Source: Streptomyces sp. NBRC 110611 (GTDB lineage Bacteria > Actinomycetota > Actinomycetes > Streptomycetales > Streptomycetaceae). Taken from it: 64,000 nt of DNA. The stretch spans positions 385,607 to 449,606 of the forward strand of contig NZ_BBUY01000001.1 of NCBI RefSeq assembly GCF_001590865.1. The letters are read 5' to 3'. Position 1 is the stretch's first letter, and the number at the start of each line of letters is the position of its first letter. Shown here in pieces: positions 36,470 to 43,997 of this stretch. Made by a program: the position numbers and the translations under genes. The notes below the pieces were generated by a model that did no database searches, was not told where the DNA came from, and saw only the letters and a program-made list of their open reading frames with translations.

Positions 36470-36484
36470 CCCCCGGGAGAGCTC

Positions 36485-36603
36485 CCCGCTCCTCCCCGCT
36501 TCCTGCTCTTCCCCTCCCCCTTCTCCCGCTTCCGCCCGTCCCCTTCTGCCTGCCCCGCCCCCGCTCCGCCCCGCCCCGCCTCTGTCTTCGAACTCCTTCA
36601 CCC
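36485..36603 (+). other. Polypyrimidine leader before the ABC ATPase gene
   Basis: About 120 bases that are almost entirely C and T on the plus strand, with very few G. Similar C/T-rich, G-poor leaders occur at 21048-21100 and 31461-31545, each between co-directional genes. Unstructured C-rich RNA could serve as a Rho loading region or be simple slippage DNA. Confidence 0.5.
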
Positions 36604-36618
36604 CGAGGGGAGTGCGTC

Positions 36619-38202
36619 ATCAACGCAGCATCCACGAGCAGCAGCCCGGCCGCCCCGGACGCCCCTGCTGTAGAACTCCGCGGAATCACCAAAAGGTTCC
36701 CCGGTGTCGTGGCCAACCACGACATCCACCTCACCGTGCGCCGCGGCACCGTCCACGCCCTGTGCGGCGAGAACGGCGCCGGCAAGTCCACCCTGATGAA
36801 GATCCTCTACGGTATGCAGAAGCCGGACGAGGGCACCATCGAGCTGGACGGCGAGCAGGTCACCCTGCACACCCCCGGCGACGCCATCGCCCGCGGCATC
36901 GGCATGGTGCACCAGCACTTCATGCTCGCCGACAACCTCACCGTCCTGGAGAACACCGTCCTCGGCGCGGAGAAGCTGCACGGCATCGGCGCCGGCGCCC
37001 GCGCGAAGATCAAGGAGATCTCGGACGCGTACGGGCTGAGCATCCGGCCGGACGTGCTGGTCGAGGACCTCGGCGTCGCCGACCGCCAGCGGGTGGAGAT
37101 CCTCAAGGTCCTCTACCGCGGCGCCCGCACCCTGATCCTCGACGAGCCGACCGCCGTGCTGGTCCCGCAGGAGGTCGACGCGCTCTTCGACAACCTGCGC
37201 GAGCTCAAGTCCGAGGGCCTGACCGTCATCTTCATCTCGCACAAGCTGGGCGAGGTGCTCTCGGTCGCCGACGACATCACCGTCATCCGGCGCGGCACCA
37301 CCGTCGGCTCGGTCGTCCCCGGTGAGACCACCCCAAAGCAGCTCGCCGAGCTGATGGTCGGCAGCGAGCTGCCGTCCCCCGAGACCCGGGAGTCGACCGT
37401 CACGGACGTGGAGATGCTGCGCGTCAGCGATCTCCACCTCTCCGCGACCGACTCCGACGGAGTGGTCCGCACCGTCCTGGACGGCATCTCCTTCACCATC
37501 CGCAAGGGCGAGGTGCTGGGCGTCGCCGGTGTCGAGGGCAACGGCCAGGCCGAGCTCGTCGAGGCGGTCATGGGCACCCGAACCCCCGACGGCGGCAGCA
37601 TCACCCTGGACGGCGGGGACCTCTCCGGCGCCTCCACCCGTGCCCGGCGCGAGGGCGGTATCGGCTACATCCCCGAGGACCGCCACCGCCACGGCCTGCT
37701 GCTGGACGCCCCCCTGTGGGAGAACCGTATCCTCGGCCACGTCACCGAGCGCCCCAACAGCAAGGGCAGGCTCCTCGACCTGGCCGGTGCCCGCAAGGAC
37801 ACCGAGCGCATCGTCGAGCAGTACGACGTCCGCACCCCCGGCATCGAGGTCACCGCGGCCTCGCTCTCCGGCGGCAACCAGCAGAAGCTCATCGTCGGCC
37901 GGGAGATGAGCCACCACCCCAAGCTGCTGATCGCCGCCCACCCCACCCGCGGCGTCGACGTCGGCGCACAGGCGCAGATCTGGGAGCAGATCCGCGAAGC
38001 GCGCCGGGAGGGCCTGGCGGTGCTGCTGATCTCCGCCGACCTGGACGAGCTGATCGGGCTCTCCGACACGCTGCGGGTGATGTACCGCGGCCGCCTGGTC
38101 GCCGACGCCGACCCCACCACCATCACCCCGGAGGAGTTGGGCTCCGCCATGACCGGTGCCGCCCGTGGCCACCTCACCCACGAAGGCGGTGACCAGCAGT
38201 GA
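36619..38202 (+). CDS. Nucleoside ABC transporter ATP-binding protein, apparent ATC start
   Basis: A 527-residue tandem ATPase of the sugar/nucleoside importer type. Domain 1 has VELRGITKRFPGV, Walker A GENGAGKST and Walker B LILDEPTAVL. Domain 2 has a degenerate nucleotide site (GVEGNGQAELVEA), signature LSGGNQQK and a changed Walker B (LLIAAHPTRGVDVGA), as is normal in this family. No ATG, GTG or TTG lies near the expected start. GAGGGGAG sits six bases before ATC at 36619, giving I/M-NAASTSSSP, and ATC reads like a G-to-C change of an ATG. The stop overlaps the permease start (GTGA). Confidence 0.88.
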   Translation: MNAASTSSSPAAPDAPAVELRGITKRFPGVVANHDIHLTVRRGTVHALCGENGAGKSTLMKILYGMQKPDEGTIELDGEQVTLHTPGDAIARGIGMVHQHFMLADNLTVLENTVLGAEKLHGIGAGARAKIKEISDAYGLSIRPDVLVEDLGVADRQRVEILKVLYRGARTLILDEPTAVLVPQEVDALFDNLRELKSEGLTVIFISHKLGEVLSVADDITVIRRGTTVGSVVPGETTPKQLAELMVGSELPSPETRESTVTDVEMLRVSDLHLSATDSDGVVRTVLDGISFTIRKGEVLGVAGVEGNGQAELVEAVMGTRTPDGGSITLDGGDLSGASTRARREGGIGYIPEDRHRHGLLLDAPLWENRILGHVTERPNSKGRLLDLAGARKDTERIVEQYDVRTPGIEVTAASLSGGNQQKLIVGREMSHHPKLLIAAHPTRGVDVGAQAQIWEQIREARREGLAVLLISADLDELIGLSDTLRVMYRGRLVADADPTTITPEELGSAMTGAARGHLTHEGGDQQ

Positions 38203-39362
38203 AGACGCTCGACCGCAACACGGTGAAGGCGCTCGACAAGAACAAGGTGATCCTGGCGGTCGCCGCGCCCGCGCTGGCCGTCGCCGCCGCCGTCGTGATC
38301 TCGTCCCTGGTCTTCCTGGCGTCGGGTGAGAACCCGCTCCGGGCGTACTGGATCATGGTCGACTACGGTCACTACAGCGACAGCCAGGTCTGGATCATCA
38401 ACAAGGCGGTGCCGTACTACCTTTCGGCGCTGGCGGTGGCCATCGGCTTCCGGATGAACCTCTTCAACATCGGCGTCGACGGCCAGTACCGCCTCGCGGC
38501 CTTCGCCGCGGCGGCGGTCGGCGGCGCCATCGCCCTGCCCGGCGCGCTCCAGATCATCCTCCTCATCGCCATCGCGATGCTGGTCGGCGCCGTTTGGTCC
38601 GGTATCGCCGGTCTGCTCAAGACCACCCGCGGCGTCAGCGAAGTGATCACCACGATCATGCTGAACGCGATCGCCGCCTCGGTCATCGGCTACTTCCTGC
38701 AGGACGGCCGCCTCGCCATCAAGGACGGCAACCTCCTGCACACCCCCTTCCTCCCCGAATCCAGCCACTTCTTCTCTTTCCCCACCCACCCCAAGCCGGT
38801 CTACGGCTTCGTGGTGATCGCGGTCCTCGCCGGCGCGCTGTACTGGTTCCTGCTCAACCGCACCCGCTTCGGCTTCGACCTGCGCGCCGTCGGCGCCTCC
38901 GAGCCGGCCGCCGAGGCCAGCGGCGTCAGCGTCAAGCGCATGATCGTCATCTCCATGCTCCTGTCCGGCGCCGCGGCAGGCCTGGTCGGCATGCCCACCC
39001 TCCTCAACGAATCCTTCAACTACGGCACGGACTTCCCGGCCGGTATCGGCTTCACCGGAATCGCCATCGCCCTGCTCGGCCGCAACCACCCGGTCGGCAT
39101 GGCGCTGGGCGCCCTGCTGTGGGCCTTCCTCGACCGCACCGGCGGCCGGCTCGAATTCGAGGGCTACGCCCAGGAGATCGTCGGCGTCATCCAGGGCGTC
39201 ATCGTCCTGTGCGTGGTCATCGCCTACGAGGTCGTCCGCCGCTACGGGCAGCGCCTCCAGCAGCGGAAGGTCGGCGAGGAACTGGCCGCCCTGGCCCGCA
39301 CGAAGAACGCCGATCCCGCCGATAACTCTGACAAGCGCGACAACCCGGAGGTGTCGGCGTGA
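38199..39362 (+). CDS. Nucleoside ABC transporter permease 1
   Basis: A 387-residue permease of the BPD_transp_2 type with eight to ten membrane helices, containing IGFRMNLFNIGVDGQY (the cytoplasmic EAA-like region) and TTRGVSEVITTIMLNAIA. GTG start overlapping the ATPase stop (GTGA). The C-terminal 40 residues are hydrophilic (ALARTKNADPADNSDKRDNPE). It pairs with the next gene to form the membrane channel for the BMP-bound nucleoside. Confidence 0.93.
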   Translation: MKTLDRNTVKALDKNKVILAVAAPALAVAAAVVISSLVFLASGENPLRAYWIMVDYGHYSDSQVWIINKAVPYYLSALAVAIGFRMNLFNIGVDGQYRLAAFAAAAVGGAIALPGALQIILLIAIAMLVGAVWSGIAGLLKTTRGVSEVITTIMLNAIAASVIGYFLQDGRLAIKDGNLLHTPFLPESSHFFSFPTHPKPVYGFVVIAVLAGALYWFLLNRTRFGFDLRAVGASEPAAEASGVSVKRMIVISMLLSGAAAGLVGMPTLLNESFNYGTDFPAGIGFTGIAIALLGRNHPVGMALGALLWAFLDRTGGRLEFEGYAQEIVGVIQGVIVLCVVIAYEVVRRYGQRLQQRKVGEELAALARTKNADPADNSDKRDNPEVSA

Positions 39363-40639
39363 GTGCGGACCTCAAGACCGCGACCAAGATCGTGGTCCCC
39401 GGAGAGACCGGCCGACGCCGGCTCACCTACCCCTGGATCCTGCTGATCATCGCCGCCGGCCTGCTCGCGGTCGCCGCCCTCCGGGCCCTCACCGGCGCCG
39501 AAGACCTCACCTCCACCGGCCAGTTCGGCGCCGCGCTGAGCGCCGCCGTGCCGATCGGCCTGGCGGGTCTGGGCGGCCTGTGGTCGGAGCGGGCCGGCGT
39601 GGTCAACATCGGCCTCGAAGGCATGATGATGCTCGGCTCGTTCGCGGCCGGCTGGATCGGCTGGCAGCACGGCCCCTGGGCCGCCGCCCTCGCCGGCATC
39701 ATCGGCGGCGCCCTCGGCGGCCTCATCCACGCCCTGGCCACCGTCACCTTCGGCGTCGACCACATCGTCTCCGGTGTCGCGGTCAACATCCTGGCGCTGG
39801 GCGCGACCCAGTACCTGGCCACCCTCTGGTTCGGCCAGGAAGGCAGCGCGGCCATGAAGGCCGGCGGCAACGACAAACAGTCCCCGCCCATGCCCGACAT
39901 GCCCACGTTCACGATCCCCGGCCTGTCGGACTGGCTGCACTCCATTGCCGGCCACCACTGGTTCCTCATCTCCGACCTGGCCGGCATCCTCGGCGCCGCG
40001 GTCACCAACGTCTCCTGGCTGACCCTGCTGACCGTGGCCCTCTTCATCGGCACCTTCTACGTGCTCTGGCGCTCCTCCTTCGGCCTCCGCCTCCGCTCCT
40101 GCGGCGAGGCCCCGATCTCCGCCGAGTCCCTGGGCGTCAACGTCTACTCGTACAAGTACGCGGCGGTTGTGATCTCCGGAGCCCTCGCCGGCCTCGGCGG
40201 CGCCTTCCTCTCCATCGGCGTGCACTTCTACCAGGACGGCCAGACCGGCGGCCGCGGCTACATCGGCCTGGCCACCATGATCTTCGGCAACTGGCGCCCC
40301 GGCGGCGTCGCGATGGGCGCCGGCCTCTTCGGCTTCATGGACGCCATGCAGCTCCGCAGCGGCGGCCCGACCGTCCACGCCCTGCTCCTCGGCCTGGCGG
40401 CCCTGCTGGCCGTCATCGCCCTGCTCCGCCTGCGCGCCGCCAAGCGCACCCAGGCAGCCCTGTCGGCGACCGCCGCGGCCGCCCTCCTACTCTGGTACTT
40501 CCTGGCCGACACCGTCCCCCTCGAACTGGTCGAGGCCAGCCCGTATATCGCGACCCTGCTGGTCCTCGCCCTCTTCTCGCAACGGCTCCGGCCACCGAAG
40601 GCGAACGGCCGGCCCTACCGCCGAGGACAGGGAACATGA
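39359..40639 (+). CDS. Nucleoside ABC transporter permease 2
   Basis: A 426-residue partner permease with SERAGVVNIGLEGMMMLGSFAA and GVDHIVSGVAVNILALGATQYL, typical of the second BPD_transp_2 subunit in BMP systems. GTG start overlapping the previous stop (GTGA). Its C-terminus, ending PYRRGQGT, lies in a duplicated 24-base segment whose second copy precedes the cytidine deaminase start. Confidence 0.93.
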   Translation: MSADLKTATKIVVPGETGRRRLTYPWILLIIAAGLLAVAALRALTGAEDLTSTGQFGAALSAAVPIGLAGLGGLWSERAGVVNIGLEGMMMLGSFAAGWIGWQHGPWAAALAGIIGGALGGLIHALATVTFGVDHIVSGVAVNILALGATQYLATLWFGQEGSAAMKAGGNDKQSPPMPDMPTFTIPGLSDWLHSIAGHHWFLISDLAGILGAAVTNVSWLTLLTVALFIGTFYVLWRSSFGLRLRSCGEAPISAESLGVNVYSYKYAAVVISGALAGLGGAFLSIGVHFYQDGQTGGRGYIGLATMIFGNWRPGGVAMGAGLFGFMDAMQLRSGGPTVHALLLGLAALLAVIALLRLRAAKRTQAALSATAAAALLLWYFLADTVPLELVEASPYIATLLVLALFSQRLRPPKANGRPYRRGQGT

Positions 40640-40668
40640 CGACTTACCGCCGAGGACAGGGCACATGA
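40616..40668 (+). repeat. 24-base direct duplication spanning the permease stop and cdd start
   Basis: Two copies of TACCGCCGAGGACAGGG followed by A/C-ACATGA (40616-40639 and 40645-40668, 23 of 24 identical) lie 29 bases apart. The first copy ends with the permease stop; the second contains the cdd ATG (40665) and its GAGGACAGG Shine-Dalgarno. A vestigial MTTYRRGQGT reading frame sits between them. Confidence 0.9.
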
Positions 40669-41087
40669 CACCACCGGTGCACTCCACACCACCACCGGTT
40701 CCGGTCGACTGGACGGCCCTGCGCGCGCAGGCCCGGGACGCGATGTCCCGGGCCTACGCCCCGTACTCCGGCTACCCCGTCGGCGCCGCCGCCCTCGTGG
40801 ACGACGGCCGCACCGTCACCGGCTGCAACGTCGAGAACGCCTCCTACGGCCTCGGCCTCTGCGCCGAATGCGGCCTGGTGTCGGCATTGTTCGCCGGCGG
40901 CGGCGGCCGCCTCACCGCCTTCACCTGCGTCGACGGCACGGGCGAACTCCTCGTCCCCTGCGGCCGCTGCCGCCAACTCCTCCACGAACACGGCGGCCCG
41001 GACCTCTTGGTGGACACCCAGTCCGGCATCCGCCCTCTGTCGGAACTGCTGCCGGACGCATTCGGGCCGGGACATCTGACGGGCTGA
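40665..41087 (+). CDS. cdd: Cytidine deaminase
   Basis: A 140-residue homotetrameric-type enzyme deaminating cytidine and deoxycytidine to uridine forms. Zinc ligands and the catalytic Glu are in CAEC (about 68-71) and PCGRC (about 97-101), and the substrate-binding GCNVENASYGLGL is intact. The ATG comes from the duplicated segment. It follows the nucleoside importer and would feed deoA. Confidence 0.95.
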   Translation: MTPPVHSTPPPVPVDWTALRAQARDAMSRAYAPYSGYPVGAAALVDDGRTVTGCNVENASYGLGLCAECGLVSALFAGGGGRLTAFTCVDGTGELLVPCGRCRQLLHEHGGPDLLVDTQSGIRPLSELLPDAFGPGHLTG

Positions 41088-41254
41088 GGGGTGGGCTTAC
41101 GCACCTGATGGGCTGAGGTGAGCCCGCGCACCTGATGACGGGCTGACGGACCGGGTGGAGCCGCCACCCACCCCCGCCACCCACCCCCGCCACCCACCGC
41201 TGTTGGGGCTTCCGACGCTTCGGGAGATGGGATACCTGGGCGTACGCTCGCTGT
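41088..41254. other. Junction region with short repeats
   Basis: Contains GCACCTGATG-GGCTGA units (three degenerate copies at 41100-41150) and a CACCCACCCCCGC array (41160-41200). It marks the left edge of the block that separates cdd from deoA. No gene seen. Confidence 0.5.
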
Positions 41255-42427
41255 ATGAGCACTGCTGCGGGGCAGAGGGTTAAGGAAGTCCGCAAGCGCC
41301 GAGGGCTGACTCAGACTGAGTTGGCGAAGGCGTCAGGCGTGTCGATCTCGGCCATTCGCAAGCTTGAACAGGGCGAACGAGAGACGGCGCGACTGGAAAC
41401 GTTGCGTAAGCTCGCCCAGGCGCTGAGGGTGCCCACCATGCGGCTCGCTGGGGAGCCGAACGAAGAGGACGCCAGCGCTGACACGGTGGACCGCTGGAGG
41501 GCCGTTCGTGAGGCCCTGGAACATTCCCCGATAGCTCTGGGGATGGACGACGAGCCCCCGACCGCCAGTGGCGTACGTGCGGCACTGCGCGAAACAGAGC
41601 CGTTGTTCTCAGGTGATCATTTCGCAGCGCTATCCGTGATGCTCCCGGCTTTGCTCCGGGACGCCGACGCGCTGGGGTCCGAGGGGCGGAGCGTCCGCGT
41701 AAGGCTCTTGCAGCTTGCAGGGTGGCTTATGGTCCAGACCCGGCAGTTCACGGCCGCCGAGACGGCCCTGGAACGCGCCCTCGACGATGCGGCTGACCGG
41801 ATGGAAGGTGCGGCCACGGCCAACACTTTGTGCTGGCTACGGCTGCGCCAGGGTGAGTTGAGCAAGGCATACGACCTGGCCGTTAAGTGGGCGGACGAGA
41901 CAGAGCCGCGTATGTCCCGCGCGACCCCCGCTGAGCTGGCGACGTGGGGGTGGTTGTTGCTGCGAGCATCCGCTGCTGCCGTCCGGAACTCACAGCCCGG
42001 AGAGGCTGAAGACGCCCTGAAGCTTGCCTCGGCGGCAGCCGTTGCACTGGGGAGGGAGCACACCCCGGATGGTGACTTCCTGCGCACCTTCGGGCCGACG
42101 ACAGTCAAGCTCAAGGCTGCGGAGAACGCCGGCGTGATCGACCGGCCCGACATGGTCCTCCGTCTCGCCGGGCGAATCCCGTTCTCCAGCCTCAAGCCGA
42201 CCAGTAACAACCGCAATCGTCACTTGCTGGACGTGGCTGACGCGTACGTCAAGACCGGCAACTATGCCGATGCATTCGGGAAGCTGGAACAGATCCATGC
42301 TGATAGCCGGGAGTGGCTACCGAATCAGCGCTACGCCCGCGACATTCTCCGTCGGTTGATCGACAGGCGGCGGACGTTGACAGCGGAGATGCGGGCAATG
42401 GCCGACGTGGTGGGCCTGCCGCTGTAG
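41255..42427 (+). CDS. XRE-family regulator with TPR-like sensory domain
   Basis: A 390-residue protein. Residues 8-62 are an HTH_3/XRE DNA-binding domain (VKEVRKRRGLTQTELAKASGVSISAIRKLEQGERE). The remaining 320 residues are helical and repeat-like (QTRQFTAAETALERALDDAADRME, LKLASAAAVALGREH), as in TPR-type regulators that respond to a peptide or metabolite. It is followed by a hairpin and by three small genes, a common Streptomyces arrangement whose function is unknown to me. GC content is slightly lower than in the flanking salvage genes. Confidence 0.88.
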   Translation: MSTAAGQRVKEVRKRRGLTQTELAKASGVSISAIRKLEQGERETARLETLRKLAQALRVPTMRLAGEPNEEDASADTVDRWRAVREALEHSPIALGMDDEPPTASGVRAALRETEPLFSGDHFAALSVMLPALLRDADALGSEGRSVRVRLLQLAGWLMVQTRQFTAAETALERALDDAADRMEGAATANTLCWLRLRQGELSKAYDLAVKWADETEPRMSRATPAELATWGWLLLRASAAAVRNSQPGEAEDALKLASAAAVALGREHTPDGDFLRTFGPTTVKLKAAENAGVIDRPDMVLRLAGRIPFSSLKPTSNNRNRHLLDVADAYVKTGNYADAFGKLEQIHADSREWLPNQRYARDILRRLIDRRRTLTAEMRAMADVVGLPL

Positions 42428-42430
42428 CGA

Positions 42431-42470
42431 CTGTGGCACTTCCTCCGGATAGGTATCCGAAGTGCCACAG
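42431..42470. terminator. Hairpin after the XRE gene
   Basis: CTGTGGCACTT (42431-42441) pairs with AAGTGCCACAG (42460-42470), with a further CGGATA/TATCCG pairing inside. It starts three bases after the stop codon. It is a terminator or attenuator before the small downstream gene. Confidence 0.7.
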
Positions 42471-42535
42471 ACAGCGAGAGAGCACCGTTCCTAGCGTGTT
42501 CGCCAATAGTCCAACGCGAGAGGACGGCGAACACC

Positions 42536-42754
42536 GTGAGCGAACCCACCAAATACAGCACGCGTCCTGTGGTCCTTCCGGGCGCCGTGGATGCCTGGCT
42601 CCTGGAAGGAACCCCCGCTCCTGGCTGCAAGGTGTGCGCCGCACTGTCTGTTCAGCGCACCGAGGCGCGTGCCCGGAATGACTGGGCCGCCGCATGCGCT
42701 GCTGCCAGGGAGATCCGGAACCACGGGCATGGACACGGCGGGGCGGCACAGTGA
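42536..42754 (+). CDS. Small hypothetical protein with CxxC motif
   Basis: A 72-residue protein with one CxxC pair (GCKVCAAL, about 30-37), an acidic/Ala helical region and a His/Gly-rich tail (NHGHGHGG). The GTG at 42536 has GAGGACGGCGAACACC upstream. Small proteins of this type often follow XRE/TPR regulators in Streptomyces; the role is unknown. Confidence 0.6.
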   Translation: MSEPTKYSTRPVVLPGAVDAWLLEGTPAPGCKVCAALSVQRTEARARNDWAAACAAAREIRNHGHGHGGAAQ

Positions 42755-43043
42755 ACGCCCCTGCACCGGGAGCTACCAGTGAAGGGGTACCAACCACCGA
42801 GAGGGCTGGTGGTCGCAGTATGCCGGGCGGCTGGACGCGAGTTCTGGCGTGGTGTCGATCCCCAAGGAGGCCAAGCTGCTGTCGTGTCCGATTCCGTGTC
42901 GCGTGTGCGTCGAGCGCCACAGGACGCTCAACCGCCCTTAAGACGCGCTACAGATCCCCGTCCCGGCCGGAATCCCTGGTCGGACAACACGGCCGGGACG
43001 GTCCGGCCTCCGCAGCGAGGTATCCCTCACCGATTGGAGCACC
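42755..43043. other. Gap with a possible decayed small CxxC gene
   Basis: No frame runs cleanly. One frame from about 42779 to 42943 reads as SIPKEAKLLSCPIPCRVC then VERHRTLNRP and stops, which looks protein-like (two CxxC-type pairs), but it has no usable start. A frame shift from the GTG at 42751 could have joined them. It may be the remnant of a gene similar to the preceding one. Confidence 0.35.
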
Positions 43044-43505
43044 ATGGGCAAGTCTGCACGATCCTTACTGAGCACTGTCGAGTTCGAGGCGGTGCGGACA
43101 ACAATCAAGACAAACAACCCCGGTATGCACGACGACACCGCGGACGGGATCCTGTGGGACGCGCTGGCCTTCGTCGCCACGTGCGCGCAGTTCCCGAAAG
43201 CCAGGCTCGTGCCGTCTCGCGCCGTAGACGAAGGCTGGCACGCGCTCATCCTCAACACCGAAATCTACGCCGCTTTGTGTGACCGCCTTGGGGCCTTCAT
43301 CCACCACCGCCCGGAAGAACCGGACCCGACTCGATTCAACCCCACCACGATCATTCGCACCACTGCACTGATCGAGGAGGCCGGTTACTCCGTCGATGTG
43401 GACCTGTGGGGCCAGCCCGACGATGCGCTGATCTCGGTTGCGGCTTCCTGCCAGCACTCGGACGATCGCGGCCCGATCGTGCCTATCCCCAAGCCAAAGG
43501 GCTAG
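43044..43505 (+). CDS. Glycine-rich-domain-like (GRDP-type) hypothetical protein
   Basis: A 153-residue soluble protein. The core VDEGWHALILNTEIYAALCDRLGAFIHHRPEE matches the pattern of the GRDP/DUF1399-like fold, in which Trp-His and a later Cys and His-His recur. No catalytic site is known for the family. The ATG follows GATTGGAGCACC. It belongs to the XRE-associated block. The function is unknown. Confidence 0.65.
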   Translation: MGKSARSLLSTVEFEAVRTTIKTNNPGMHDDTADGILWDALAFVATCAQFPKARLVPSRAVDEGWHALILNTEIYAALCDRLGAFIHHRPEEPDPTRFNPTTIIRTTALIEEAGYSVDVDLWGQPDDALISVAASCQHSDDRGPIVPIPKPKG

Positions 43506-43533
43506 CCTGCCAAGCACTGGCGAAGGGAGAACC

Positions 43534-43665
43534 GTGGAGTGGATCCACCCGGACTACGCGGACCTCGTCGCGACCATGAGGACCGCTGAGGCCACAATCG
43601 GAAGTGAGGAAGGCCCGCCGCTTCGGGGCTTTATCGTCGGCGATCCGGCACCCGAGCACGACTGA
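43534..43665 (+). CDS. 43-residue hypothetical protein
   Basis: Begins GTG-GAG-TGG at 43534, four bases after a strong GAAGGGAG, and ends at 43665, giving MEWIHPDYADLVATMRTAEA... with an acidic end. It sits 28 bases after the GRDP-like gene and is probably co-transcribed. Its size is too small to classify; the good Shine-Dalgarno supports it. Confidence 0.5.
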   Translation: MEWIHPDYADLVATMRTAEATIGSEEGPPLRGFIVGDPAPEHD

Positions 43666-43997
43666 GCATGCCCCGAGGCGCCCGCCCGTGCGCTTCCCCG
43701 GCAGCACATCGGCGGCCCGCACTCCTCCAGGCGGCGGGCCGCTGGCGTGTCCGGCGCCGGTTACTCGGTCCAGAGACGGCCGCCGCCGTTGAGGCCACGG
43801 GCCTCAGCCGGGACTTGGGGCAGTGTCTGTGCTCGCCAGCGCAGTCGGCGGCGGCGAACCACCACGGCCGACCCAGGCGAACGGCCGCCGCCCTGGGGGC
43901 GGTGTGTCCCGCCCCCCCCGAGCCCGTGCCTGGCACTGTCTGGCACCCAGGTGTCTATGCGTGTAGAACGGACCTACCCGTTCGAAAGGAATGTCCG
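43666..43997. promoter_or_regulatory. Upstream region of deoA with TCTATGCGTGTAGA palindrome
   Basis: A 332-base gap without a gene. A palindrome TCTATGCGTGTAGA lies at 43954-43967, 31 bases before the deoA start, and matches the site upstream of the BMP gene (TCTACGCGCGTTAA) in most positions. It is probably the operator for deoA. The left part marks the right boundary of the XRE block. Confidence 0.6.
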
